Assembly (NCBI GenBank): GCA_035468285.1
Contig: DATISY010000062.1
Location: forward strand, 1 to 31,691
Reading direction: 5' to 3'
DNA: 31,691 nucleotides
From: PALSA-555 sp035468285
Lineage (GTDB): Bacteria; Actinomycetota; Acidimicrobiia; IMCC26256; PALSA-555
Below the pieces are notes generated by a model. The model was not told the DNA's origin. It saw only the letters and a program-made list of their open reading frames with translations, and did no database searches. The number at the start of each line of letters is the position of its first letter. The first letter of the stretch is position 1. The position numbers and the translations under genes are program-made. Shown in pieces: positions 15,266-23,145 of the stretch.

Positions 15266-16324
15266 CTAGAAGGGGTCGACTTCGATCTCGGTGGCCTTGG
15301 CGCTCACCCACAGCCGGGTGCCGGGCCGGATGGCGAGCTCGTCGAGCGCCTCTTGGGTGATCTCGGCCGTGATGCCGATCGGACCGTCGAGGGCGACGCG
15401 GGCCCGTGGGCCGTAGCGGTCGATGGTCGTGACCGTTCCCGCCCAGGTGTTGCGGGGACTGCCGGTTGGTTGGTCGGGGTGGAGCGCGACGCTCTCGGGC
15501 CGGATGGTGGCGAAAACCTCACCGGTGACGCGGTCGTCGTTGACAACGGCCAGGCTGGTTCCTGTGCCGACGGTGACCCGGTCGCCGCTCAGAGTCCCGC
15601 GGTACAGGTTGACGCCGATCAAGTTCGCTGCGTATTCGCTGCGGGGGTGAGCGCGGAGCTCGGAGACGGTGCCGGTTTGGGTGACGCGGCCGTGCTCGAG
15701 GACGATGACGCGGTCGGCGAGGATCATCGCGTCGATGGGGTCGTGGGTCACGAGGAGGCGGGGACCGTCGAAGCGGTCCAGGTGGGTCCGGAGGTCGCGG
15801 CGGACCGCGAGTCGGGTGGTGGCGTCAAGCGCCGCGAGCGGCTCGTCGAGCAGGAGCAGGCGGGGTGATCGGGCGAGTGCACGCGCCAACGCGACCCGCT
15901 GGGCCTGGCCACCCGAAAGCTGGCTGGGGCGAGCGTCGACGTGCTCGGCCAGGCCCATGCGCTCGAGCCAGGTCCGGGCCTCGCGTCGGGCGGCGTTTCG
16001 TCGCACCCCGTGGCCGCGGAGCCCGAACGCGACGTTGTCGAGCGCGCTCAGGTGTGGGAACAGCACGTTGTCCTGGAAGACGACGCCGATGCGTCGCCGC
16101 TCCGCGGGCACCCAGGTCGTATGAGTCGGATCATCGAGGTCCGCTCCGTCGAGGGTGATGTGCCCGCGATCGATGGGAATGAGCCCGGCGAGGGCCCGAA
16201 GCACGGTGGTCTTTCCGGCTCCGTTCGGGCCGAGGAGCACGACGGTCTCACCGGGCTGGGCATCGAACGTGACCGAGAGGTCGAGGGTCCCGAGCTGCAG
16301 ATCGAGCTCCGCGTCGAGGGTCAC
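15266..16324 (-). CDS. modC: Molybdate ABC transporter ATPase
   Basis: A 352-residue ATPase. Walker A GPNGAGKT is at residues 32-39, the signature LSGGQAQR at 136-143, Walker B RLLLLDEP at 155-162, and the H-loop in LLVTHDP near 190. The C-terminal about 60 residues form a TOBE/Mop-like domain (WAGTVTTIDRYGPRARVAL) as in ModC, where bound oxyanion can inhibit the pump. It overlaps modB by 4 bp and ends the operon regulator-modA-modB-modC. Tungstate cannot be excluded as substrate. The IS remnant lies just downstream. Confidence 0.92.
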   Translation of the reverse strand: MTLDAELDLQLGTLDLSVTFDAQPGETVVLLGPNGAGKTTVLRALAGLIPIDRGHITLDGADLDDPTHTTWVPAERRRIGVVFQDNVLFPHLSALDNVAFGLRGHGVRRNAARREARTWLERMGLAEHVDARPSQLSGGQAQRVALARALARSPRLLLLDEPLAALDATTRLAVRRDLRTHLDRFDGPRLLVTHDPIDAMILADRVIVLEHGRVTQTGTVSELRAHPRSEYAANLIGVNLYRGTLSGDRVTVGTGTSLAVVNDDRVTGEVFATIRPESVALHPDQPTGSPRNTWAGTVTTIDRYGPRARVALDGPIGITAEITQEALDELAIRPGTRLWVSAKATEIEVDPF

Positions 16325-17133
16325 GCGAAGAACCAGCGGTCACGCAATCCGACCAGGACGGCGATCGAGATCGCGACGAGCACGAGGCTCAAGGCGACCG
16401 CGGTGGCAGGGTCGTGCTCGAACGCGACGAAGATCGCCAGCGGCATGGTTTGGGTCTTGCCCTGCAGGTTGCCGGCAAAGGTGATCGTGGCGCCGAACTC
16501 GCCCAGGGCCCGGGCCCAGCTCAGTGCCGCCCCGGCGAGGAGCGACGGTGCGATGAGCGGCAGGGTGACCCGGCGGAAGACGGTCCATCGTCCGGCTCCG
16601 AGGGTGCTGGCGGCGTCCTCGTAACGCCGGTCGATGCTGCGCAGCGCTGCTTCCACCGTGATGACGAGGAACGGCATGGCGACGAACGTCTCGGCGATGA
16701 TCGTCCCGAGGGTCGTAAAGGGGAGCCGAACCCCGAACCAATCGTCGAGATACTGGCCGAGGAGACCCCGCGGTCCGATCGCGAAGAACAGCGCGATCCC
16801 GCCCACGACCGGGGGAAGGACCATCGGGAGGAGGACCACCGCTCGGGTGAGGCTCCGGCCGGGGAAGTCGGTCCGGGCCAAGACCCAGGCCAACGGGATC
16901 CCCAACAGCGCGGACAGCCCGGTGGCGGCGAGCGAACATTCGAGGGAGAGCCGCAGCGCATCCTTGGTCGCCGGATCGGTGAGATCGGCCCACATCTGGG
17001 ACCACGGCGCCCGCTGGACGAGCCCGACCAGCGGAAGGACGAGAAAGCCGACCGCCAGCGCCGCGAGGGCGCAGGCCGCGGCGGGTGGCCGATGCGCCCG
17101 GAGCGCCCGTCGACCATCCCCACGCGAGGTCAC
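16321..17133 (-). CDS. modB: Molybdate ABC transporter permease
   Basis: A 270-residue permease of the ModB/CysT type with about six membrane segments. The cytoplasmic EAA-like loop YEDAASTLGAGRWTVFRRVT with following LPLIAPSLLAGA (about residues 175-205) is where ModC docks. ALSWARALGEFGATITFAGN next to it is a strong ModB hallmark. It overlaps modA by 4 bp at its start and modC by 4 bp at its end. Its neighbours give the substrate. Confidence 0.94.
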   Translation of the reverse strand: MTSRGDGRRALRAHRPPAAACALAALAVGFLVLPLVGLVQRAPWSQMWADLTDPATKDALRLSLECSLAATGLSALLGIPLAWVLARTDFPGRSLTRAVVLLPMVLPPVVGGIALFFAIGPRGLLGQYLDDWFGVRLPFTTLGTIIAETFVAMPFLVITVEAALRSIDRRYEDAASTLGAGRWTVFRRVTLPLIAPSLLAGAALSWARALGEFGATITFAGNLQGKTQTMPLAIFVAFEHDPATAVALSLVLVAISIAVLVGLRDRWFFA

Positions 17134-17924
17134 GGCTTCAGGAACCCGAACTTCGCGAGCGTGGCCTTACCGGCGGACGAGGCCACGTACTGCACGAACG
17201 CCTGGGCCGTCGCCGCGTTGCCCGACGACTTCACGACGCCGATCGGATAGGTCGCCACGACGTTCTGCGACTCGGGGATCACGACACCCGCGACCTTGCC
17301 CTTGGCGGCCTTCACGTCAGTGACGTAGACAACCGCCGCGTCGGCGGAGCCGAGAGTCACGTTCGAAAGGGTCGCCTTCACGTCCTGGCCGGTCGGGACT
17401 TTCGGCACCGTCAAACCGGCTTGCCGGTAGGCCTGCAACGCGAACTTGCCGCATGGCACCGTCGGCACGCACAGGACCAGCTGGACGCCCGGCTTGAGGG
17501 TGTCGGCGAGGGTCTTGATCTTCTTCGGGTTGCCGGTGGCTACCGCGATCTCGAGCAGGTTGCGAGCAAAGACGACCGGTTTGCCGGACACGTCACCGGC
17601 TCCGGACAGCTTGTCCATGTTCGTCGTGTCCGCGGAGGCGAACACGTCCGCGGGGGCTCCCTGCTGGATCTGGGTCTCCAGAGTCGACGAGGCCCCGAAG
17701 TTGAAGGTCACCGTCGTGTGCGGGTACTGCTTCTGGAACCGGTGGCCGAGCTCGGTGAACACCTCGGTCAGCGACGAAGCCGCCGACACCGTGACCGACC
17801 CGGCGGGCTGGGCGGCCTCCACGCGGTCTGCGGGCGTCGTCGCCGACGCCGAGCCCGCGGACATTCCCGTCGTCACGGCCGCGACGACCACCGCCACTCC
17901 AGGAAGCATGAATCGAGAACGCAC
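17130..17924 (-). CDS. modA: Molybdate-binding protein
   Basis: A 264-residue periplasmic-binding-type protein with a signal peptide (start RSRFMLPGVAVVVAAV, cut near SASA). The mature domain shows VTVSAASSLTEVFTELG, NFGASSTLETQI and QGAPADVFASAD, the ModA segments whose Ser residues and backbone hold the oxyanion. A GTG start at 17924 sits five bases after a perfect AGGAGG. No lipobox Cys is present, which is unusual for a Gram-positive ModA; it may be released, or held in the envelope another way. It is the second gene of the operon, 31 bp after the regulator. Confidence 0.93.
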   Translation of the reverse strand: MRSRFMLPGVAVVVAAVTTGMSAGSASATTPADRVEAAQPAGSVTVSAASSLTEVFTELGHRFQKQYPHTTVTFNFGASSTLETQIQQGAPADVFASADTTNMDKLSGAGDVSGKPVVFARNLLEIAVATGNPKKIKTLADTLKPGVQLVLCVPTVPCGKFALQAYRQAGLTVPKVPTGQDVKATLSNVTLGSADAAVVYVTDVKAAKGKVAGVVIPESQNVVATYPIGVVKSSGNAATAQAFVQYVASSAGKATLAKFGFLKP

Positions 17925-17933
17925 AGAACCTCC

Positions 17934-17965
17934 TGGTTCGAACCAAGAAGACCAGCTACCTGGTC
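17934..17965. promoter_or_regulatory. Palindromes between the regulator and modA
   Basis: TGGTTCGAACCA (17934-17945) is a perfect 12-bp palindrome that touches the AGGAGG of modA. Next to it GACCAG-CTAC-CTGGTC (17950-17965) is a six-pair hairpin spanning the stop codon of the regulator. Together they may be an operator or an mRNA element setting modA expression. Function is inferred from position only. Confidence 0.4.
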
Positions 17966-18357
17966 TCTGGTACCTCGACGACCACCTGGGTCGCTTTCAC
18001 CACGGCGACGGCCCGCATGCCGGGCGCGAGGCCCAGCTCCTCGACGGCCTCGGCCGTCATCAGAGACACCACCCGGTGCGGGCCGGCCTGCACCTCGACC
18101 TGGGCGGCGACCGAGTCCTTCACCACCCGGGTGACGATCCCGGGGAACCGGTTCCGTGCCGACTGGCCGACGATGACGCCCGTCGCCGGAGCTTGTCCGT
18201 GCTCGGCGACGAACCGGGCCAACGCGGCGCCGTCCACGACCCGATGGCCCCCTTCGGTCCGACGGCTCTGCAGCTCCCCCCCATCGGCGAGCCGTCGCAC
18301 CGTGTCCGGGCTCACGCCGAGCAGCTCCGCAGCCTGCCCGATCCGAAACTCGCTCAT
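17956..18357 (-). CDS. Excisionase/MerR-type HTH plus TOBE molybdate-responsive regulator
   Basis: A 133-residue two-domain protein. Residues 1-55 are a MerR/excisionase-type winged helix (FRIGQAAELLGVSPDTVRRL, then RRTEGGHRVVDGAAL). Residues 65-130 form a single TOBE/Mop domain (RNRFPGIVTRVVKDSVAAQV, then AEAVEELGLAPGMRAVAVVK), which in ModE and Mop proteins binds molybdate or tungstate. It is the first gene of the mod operon, so it most likely controls molybdate uptake according to intracellular oxyanion. Upstream, GATAGAT lies 7 bases before the ATG with no SD, which suggests a leaderless transcript with this as its -10 box. It differs from classical ModE, which has a LysR-like HTH and two TOBE modules. 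Confidence 0.85.
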   Translation of the reverse strand: MSEFRIGQAAELLGVSPDTVRRLADGGELQSRRTEGGHRVVDGAALARFVAEHGQAPATGVIVGQSARNRFPGIVTRVVKDSVAAQVEVQAGPHRVVSLMTAEAVEELGLAPGMRAVAVVKATQVVVEVPETR

Positions 18358-18360
18358 ACC

Positions 18361-18672
18361 CGAAATCTATCGTCTAGACCGTGTTCGAGCAGGGCTCTTT
18401 CGGGAAGAATCGCAGGCCGGGGGGGATCGGGTGGCCGGTCCCGCGGGGAAGCGCTCGACGAGGTGGCCGCGACAACCAGCGAGGCGGACGTGGCCTCCGC
18501 CGCCAAGGCCGCGGATGCGGTCTGTTCCCGATCTTGCAGTGGACGAGTGGCCGGCCTCGAACAGCTCACGGCCCTGTCGCCTGGGCCGCATCGCGCTCGT
18601 TCGTTCGGTGAGACGCGTCCCGGCGCCCCGGTGCGGGCGACCGACTGCTCAGCTGCGCCTCGACCAGCAGCG
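18361..18672. other. Gene-poor stretch between the molybdate regulator and EthD-like gene
   Basis: All six frames are open in places because of the GC content, but none gives a recognisable protein or a start with SD. One plus frame (ALDEVAATTSEADVASAAKA near 18451-18510) looks mildly protein-like without homology I can name; it could be decayed coding sequence. The left edge should hold the promoter of the regulator. Confidence 0.3.
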
Positions 18673-18960
18673 TCAGCCCACGATCTCGCTGGTCTGCAAC
18701 ACCGGCGCAATCGACGTGTAGTTCGCGACGTCGGCCAGCACGTCACCCGTCCCCGGGGCGCCCATCGCCGCCGCGAGCGCCTCCGGCGACTCGAACTTGA
18801 AGTGGACCGCGGCGACGTACGGACCGTCGACACCCTTGTCGATCTCGGCGCCGTCGAGACCCCATGACTTCAGCGCAAGCGGCACGTGCCGGTCGCGGTA
18901 ATAGTCGTGATCGAACGTCGCCCCTTCGGTCACGGGGTAGAAGACGCTGAGACGAATCAT
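18673..18960 (-). CDS. EthD-family small protein
   Basis: A 95-residue ferredoxin-like (dimeric alpha-beta barrel) protein: IRLSVFYPVTEGATFDHDYY, then RDRHVPLALKSWG, VAAVHFKFESPEALAAAMG and DVLADVANYTS. These are the two halves of the EthD domain (PF07110), including the D-x-x-YY...HVPL pattern. Members occur beside oxygenases or act as small heme- or substrate-handling proteins; no biochemical role is settled for this one. ATG at 18960 follows GAGAGGACC at good spacing. It is divergent from the alpha/beta hydrolase gene, with about 205 bp between them. Confidence 0.85.
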   Translation of the reverse strand: MIRLSVFYPVTEGATFDHDYYRDRHVPLALKSWGLDGAEIDKGVDGPYVAAVHFKFESPEALAAAMGAPGTGDVLADVANYTSIAPVLQTSEIVG

Positions 18961-19138
18961 GGTGCGCTGGTCCTCTCGAGGTGTTGACGAGCAGGCCAGT
19001 ATGCCCCGGGTCGACGAGCGAGTCCGGACCGGCTCGCACGGCAACCACCGAGGCACACTGGACACGAAGAGAGTCCGGAGGCCGCCGCTCCGCCGTGCAT
19101 CAGCGCCGATGTGCGACTTGCATCCGGTCCCATGGTGG

Positions 19139-19185
19139 GGCGTGATCTCGGATAGGTTCCGGGACGTGCACCGGCGTGATCTCGG
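19139..19185. repeat. 13-bp direct repeat at the hydrolase start
   Basis: GGCGTGATCTCGG occurs at 19139-19151 and again at 19173-19185, 34 bases apart (about three helical turns). The pair flanks the likely GTG start of the hydrolase. It may be a regulator site or a chance repeat. Confidence 0.4.
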
Positions 19186-20749
19186 GTCGCCATCATGGCG
19201 ACGAACCGCGATCGGTGGTTGCAGCGGTCTCCCCACGTCGGGATGCGCGCCGCTGCCGGGCTCCGTCCGTCGACGCCTCGTGCCGATCCTGGGTGCCGCG
19301 CTGGTCGTCCTCGCCGGGATGTCCGGCGTGTCCGCCGCGAGCACGCACGCCGCCGGACGCCCAGTGCCTGCGGTGGTGACGGGCCCCGTCACCGGTGGTG
19401 CGGGGAAGCCGAACCTCGTCAGCACCAGCTTCGACCTCGCGTCCAAGGGCTACACGGCCGCGGAGTACTTCCTGAGTGGGACGGCCACCGCGTACACGTC
19501 CCCGACACCGCTGACGACCGACGGCAAGTGGAAGATCGAGCCCGCCAGCACCGCGCCGTACAAGACGCGCATCATCGTGTACCGCCCCTCGGACCCGAAG
19601 CGGTTCAACGGCACGGTCGCGCTCGAGTGGCTCAACGTCTCCGCGGGGTTCGCTTCGCCGCCCGACTGGCTGGGCTCGCACGTCTCGATGCTCCGTGACG
19701 GGACCGCGTGGGTCGGGGTCGACGCGCAAGCGGTCGGGGTGCAGGGTGGCTCGGCCGCGGTCGGCGGGGTGGCCGCCGGGGGCCTGAAAGCGGCGGACCC
19801 CGCCCGGTACGCCACGTTGAGCCACCCGGGGGACAGCTACTCGTACGACATCTTCTCCCAAGCCGGGCGGGCGGTTCGAGCCACCACGCCGTCGTCGCCG
19901 TTGGGTGGCTTGCCCGTCCACCGCGTGCTCGCGCTCGGTGAGTCCCAGTCGGCCTTCCGGCTGGTGACCTACATCAACGGCGTCCAGCCGCGCGACCACG
20001 TCTTCGACGGCTTCCTCGTCCACAGCCGCTGGGCCACCGGCGAACGCCTGTCGCAGAGCCCCCAACCGGCGATCAGCCTGCCCAACGCGACGGTCATCCG
20101 GAACGACCTCACGGTCCCGGTCCTGACCTTCGAGACCGAGACCGACCTCCTCCGGGGCTACGCCTCGGCCCGACAACCGGACTCGACACGGTTCCGGCTG
20201 TGGGAGGTGGCGGGAACCGCCCACGCCGACAGCTACACCACGGGAGGTTTCGGCGACACCGGGGACGGCGCCGCCGAGGTGGCGCTGCTCGACATGGGAG
20301 CCGTCGGTGGCGGCCCGCTCAACTGCAGCTCGCCCATCAACGATGGCCCGGCGTTCTTGGTGCTGAGCACCGCCGTCCACGACCTCAACCGGTGGGTGAC
20401 GACCGGGACGCCCCCGCCCCGGGCGCCCCGCCTCGCGGTCTCCGCGGGTCCGCCGGTCACGATCGCGCGCGACCGCTTCGGCATCGCGCTCGGAGGGATC
20501 CGCACCCCCCTCGTGGACGCTCCCATCGCGAGGCTCGACGGCAACCCGAACGAGGGCGGACCGTTCTGCACTCTCTTCGGGTCGACCGCGCCGTTCAGCC
20601 CCACGGTGCTGTCCTCGCTCTACCCGAGCCATGCCCGCTACCTCGACACGTTCCGGCGCGCAACGCGTCGAGCGGTCACCGCCGGCTTCCTGCTCCCTGA
20701 GGACGGCCAGCATCTCGACGCGGCCGCCGCACGCGTCGCCGTCGGCTAG
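19166..20749 (+). CDS. Secreted alpha/beta-hydrolase domain protein
   Basis: About 527 residues. After an N terminus ending RRRLVPILGAALVVLAG (signal peptide, cut near SAAS) comes a domain with GTVALEWLNVSAGFASPPDW, then YSYDIFSQAGRAVR, and the nucleophile elbow LALGESQSAFRLVTYING (Gly-Glu-Ser-Gln-Ser). EVAGTAHADSY near residue 355 supplies the likely catalytic His, and ETETDLL the acid region. This matches the 'alpha/beta hydrolase domain-containing' family PF20091 of secreted actinobacterial esterases. The start is unsure: GTG at 19166 is used; GTG at 19142 is also possible, and GTG at 19280 would lose the basic part of the signal peptide. Substrate unknown. Confidence 0.82.
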   Translation: MHRRDLGSPSWRRTAIGGCSGLPTSGCAPLPGSVRRRLVPILGAALVVLAGMSGVSAASTHAAGRPVPAVVTGPVTGGAGKPNLVSTSFDLASKGYTAAEYFLSGTATAYTSPTPLTTDGKWKIEPASTAPYKTRIIVYRPSDPKRFNGTVALEWLNVSAGFASPPDWLGSHVSMLRDGTAWVGVDAQAVGVQGGSAAVGGVAAGGLKAADPARYATLSHPGDSYSYDIFSQAGRAVRATTPSSPLGGLPVHRVLALGESQSAFRLVTYINGVQPRDHVFDGFLVHSRWATGERLSQSPQPAISLPNATVIRNDLTVPVLTFETETDLLRGYASARQPDSTRFRLWEVAGTAHADSYTTGGFGDTGDGAAEVALLDMGAVGGGPLNCSSPINDGPAFLVLSTAVHDLNRWVTTGTPPPRAPRLAVSAGPPVTIARDRFGIALGGIRTPLVDAPIARLDGNPNEGGPFCTLFGSTAPFSPTVLSSLYPSHARYLDTFRRATRRAVTAGFLLPEDGQHLDAAAARVAVG

Positions 20750-20756
20750 CGCCTCA

Positions 20757-20779
20757 CCCCGCGGGGAGCCCGGCGGCTC
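20757..20779. terminator. Hairpins between convergent genes
   Basis: CCCCGCGGGG (20757-20766) is a palindrome, and GAGCC-CGGC-GGCTC (20766-20779) is a five-pair hairpin next to it. They lie between the stops of the hydrolase (20749) and the membrane protein (20778) and may end both transcripts. No T-run. Confidence 0.4.
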
Positions 20780-21248
20780 AGGACGGACGGGCGAGGTTTC
20801 CGGCGGGGAGCCCGCTGCGCTTGAGGCAGTACGCACCGGCCGCGGCGAAGGTGAGCGCACCGATGATCTCGACGATCGCGGCGAACCAGGAGAAGCCGGT
20901 CACGCCGGTGCCGTGGGCGCCGGGGAAGGCGTCGCTGAACGAGCTCCAGTGCGGCAGCAGGTGGACCGCGGCGATCCCGATCCCGTCGGGGATCCCGATG
21001 ACGACCGCGACGAGCGGCGCCCAACGATTGCGGGTCAGCACCAGGACGATGGCGGCGATCTGCAAGATGGCGGTCGTCGTCCCGAGGATGGTCACTTCGC
21101 TCGTGATGGAGCTGAACCCGCGCCGGAGGTGGTCCCCGGTGTGGACGACCCACGCGATGCCGTAGAACCAGGCGGCATACCGCAGGAGCGCCGCGCTCCG
21201 GGTGTCGTCGGTCCACGACGACGCCCGTGCCGTGGTGAGCGTGCTCAC
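20778..21248 (-). CDS. Small four-TM membrane protein
   Basis: A 156-residue protein with four predicted membrane helices: around LLRYAAWFYGIAWVVHTGDH, VTILGTTTAILQIAAIVLVL, APLVAVVIGIPDGIGIAAVH and FSWFAAIVEIIGALTFAAAG. A His-Thr-Gly-Asp-His motif ends the first helix and PHWSSFSDAF lies between the last two. I do not recognise a characterised family. Its ATG overlaps the stop of the TetR gene by 4 bp, so the regulator very likely controls this protein together with itself. A role in stress, lipid or small-molecule response is possible but unsupported. Confidence 0.8.
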   Translation of the reverse strand: MSTLTTARASSWTDDTRSAALLRYAAWFYGIAWVVHTGDHLRRGFSSITSEVTILGTTTAILQIAAIVLVLTRNRWAPLVAVVIGIPDGIGIAAVHLLPHWSSFSDAFPGAHGTGVTGFSWFAAIVEIIGALTFAAAGAYCLKRSGLPAGNLARPS

Positions 21249-21889
21249 CGGTCTCGTCTCACTGGATCCGGTGTCATGGTCTCCCCGTCTGTTCCTGCGT
21301 TGGAGGGGTCGAGCGCGGCCTGGGTGGCGGCCACGGTGGCGCGGGCCGCGGCGTACATCGGTTCCGTGCTCTTCAGGGCCCGGGCGAGGACGAACGCGCC
21401 CTCGAGCGCCGCGAGGAACGCGATGCCGAGGTCACGGGCCTCCCGTCGGGTGACTCCGCCGGCTTCGAGATGGGCCGTGATCGCGTCGATCCAGCCGTCG
21501 AAGATGTCGGCGGTGACCAGCCGCAGCCGCTCGTTGGTGCTGGCCACCTCGAGGGCAACGGTCTCGATAGGGCACGCGTCCGCGAAGTCGGTGGCCACCA
21601 GGACGTCGGCGGCGCCTGCGAAGCAGTCCTGCAGACCGGTGAGCAGGTCGGGGGCGTTCTCCAAGACGGCCTCCACGAGCAGCTGGTAGCCCGTCCCGGA
21701 CCAGCGCAGCGTGTCGGCCGCGAGCTCCTCCTTGCCTCCGGGGAAGAAGTGATACAGGGAGCCGAACGGTGCGCCGCTCTCGGCGGAGATCTGCTTCAGG
21801 CCCGTGCCGGTGTAGCCGTGCCGCTGGAACAACCCGGCGGTTGATCCGATGATGCGGGCCCGGGTGTCGTTCGGGGGACGGAGGCTCAT
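21245..21889 (-). CDS. TetR-family transcriptional regulator (LmrA/YxaF-like)
   Basis: A 214-residue repressor. The N-terminal HTH reads TRARIIGSTAGLFQRHGYTG, then LKQISAESGAPFGSLYHFFP and GGKEEL, the pattern of LmrA/YxaF-type members. The C-terminal ligand domain contains ACPIETVALEVA, also usual in this branch. It starts the two-gene unit with the four-TM protein (4-bp overlap). A dyad just upstream of its start is a good operator candidate, so it probably represses itself and the membrane protein until a small molecule binds. Confidence 0.92.
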   Translation of the reverse strand: MSLRPPNDTRARIIGSTAGLFQRHGYTGTGLKQISAESGAPFGSLYHFFPGGKEELAADTLRWSGTGYQLLVEAVLENAPDLLTGLQDCFAGAADVLVATDFADACPIETVALEVASTNERLRLVTADIFDGWIDAITAHLEAGGVTRREARDLGIAFLAALEGAFVLARALKSTEPMYAAARATVAATQAALDPSNAGTDGETMTPDPVRRDR

Positions 21890-21902
21890 GCGAGGATGCT
21901 AT

Positions 21903-21918
21903 TAGAACGATCTATCTA
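21903..21918. promoter_or_regulatory. Dyad operator candidate for the TetR protein
   Basis: TAGAACGATCTATCTA is symmetric at 12 of 16 positions (TAGA-nn-GATC-nn-TCTA). It starts 14 bases upstream of the TetR start, in an AT-richer patch that probably also holds the promoter. This is the usual place for TetR autoregulation, and the TAGA...TCTA ends recall LmrA/YxaF sites. Confidence 0.5.
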
Positions 21919-22291
21919 GTACAAGGCGACCGGACCTGAGGCTGGAGCAGAGACGTCAGGTTCGCCCGCGCCGCGCAGGACGCCGGAACGTGGTGGGTGT
22001 GCAGCAGGGTCGGGGCGGAGCACGACGTCGACGAGCACGGGCGCCCCGGGGCCGCCTGCGAGCATGCCCGCCGTTGCGCCAACAGGATCTCGGGGCGGTG
22101 TCGATCCGGGCGCCCCTGGTTCGTGGACACGGTGCAGGCCGGTGAGCACGGGCGCTGTCCTGGTCGACTACCAGATCGCGCCGAGCAGTAGCCGCTGCGA
22201 AGCTCCGAGGACGGCACGTCCCGGTTACGCCTCGACGGTCGTGCGCTCGACGCCACCCGCGGGTCGCCGTGCCTCCGGAGCCGGGTGCAGG
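21919..22291. other. Stretch without a convincing gene upstream of the phosphotransferase
   Basis: A minus-strand frame at 21916-22149 (77 codons, with GATAGMLAGGPGAPVLVDVV) is open but has no SD, matches no family I know, and runs across the TetR promoter. I treat it as doubtful or decayed. The plus-strand frame that joins the phosphotransferase extends left through Arg/Pro-rich sequence and is not taken as coding before 22292. Confidence 0.3.
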
Positions 22292-23107
22292 ATGCGCCCC
22301 GTGGATGAGCGGCTCGAAGCTGAGGGCGACGAGGTGACGCTGCACGGTGGGATCGCGCACCCGGGCGCGGTCGTGCGAATCGGTGCGACGGTCCGCCGCC
22401 CGGCTGGTCCGCACACACCCGCGGTGCACGCGTTCCTCCGACACCTCCGCGCCGCGGGGTTCGATGGTGCGCCGGGCCCACACGGACTCGACGACGATGG
22501 TCGGGAGATCGTCGACTTCCTGCCCGGTGCGGTGGCGGACCCACCCTTCCCGGCGTGGGCATGGTCCGACGATGCGCTGGGATCGGTCGCCGCCCTGACC
22601 CGCCGGTTCCACGAGGCGGCGCGGTCGTTCCACGCCCCGGCCGGGGCGGCCTGGGGCTTCGAGGCACCGGCCGGCTGGGGTGGAACGTTCGTGGGTCACA
22701 ACGACGTGTGCCCGGAGAATGTGGTCTTCCGGGACGGCGCGGCCGTCGGGTTGATCGACTTCGACTTCGCGGGTCCCGCCGATCCCCTCTTCGACGTCGC
22801 GGCGACGGCGTACTACTGGATGCCGCTCGTCGCGCCGGAGGATCTCGACGTCGATCTCGATCGGGCGGCACGCCTGCGCCTCTTCGCAGACGTTTACGGG
22901 CTCCCGCGCGCCGGCCGGGAGCACCTCGTCCGCGGGTTGGGCGCGTACCTCGGGTGGGGTGAACGGCTGGTGACCGCCCGGATCGCCGCCGGTGAGCCTG
23001 GCTTCGTCGAGATGGGTCGACGCGGCTGGGCGGAGCGCAAGGCCCGAGCGAAGGCCTGGTTCGCCGTGGCCCGCGGCGAGCTGGAGCGGGCGGTGGTCAG
23101 CGGCTGA
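22292..23107 (+). CDS. Aminoglycoside phosphotransferase-fold kinase
   Basis: About 271 residues of the APH/choline-kinase fold. The catalytic loop VGHNDVCPENVVF holds His 136, Asp 138 (base) and Asn 143, and LIDFDFAGPADPLFD near 155-169 supplies the metal-binding Asp pair. The N lobe is short and has no obvious ATP-lysine region of the kind seen in resistance enzymes, so the product may phosphorylate a small metabolite rather than an aminoglycoside. ATG at 22292 is preferred because homology-like sequence begins there; the frame extends further left with low-complexity sequence. It converges with the SARP regulator gene, with 38 bp between stops. Confidence 0.83.
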   Translation: MRPVDERLEAEGDEVTLHGGIAHPGAVVRIGATVRRPAGPHTPAVHAFLRHLRAAGFDGAPGPHGLDDDGREIVDFLPGAVADPPFPAWAWSDDALGSVAALTRRFHEAARSFHAPAGAAWGFEAPAGWGGTFVGHNDVCPENVVFRDGAAVGLIDFDFAGPADPLFDVAATAYYWMPLVAPEDLDVDLDRAARLRLFADVYGLPRAGREHLVRGLGAYLGWGERLVTARIAAGEPGFVEMGRRGWAERKARAKAWFAVARGELERAVVSG

Positions 23108-23145
23108 CTGCCGTTCGGGCTCGCGGTCGGCCGTCGGCGCACCGG

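Noticed and set aside
21916..22149. 77-codon minus-strand frame upstream of the TetR gene
   Set aside because: No SD, no recognisable family, and it overlaps the likely TetR promoter and operator. Kept only as a possible decayed sequence.
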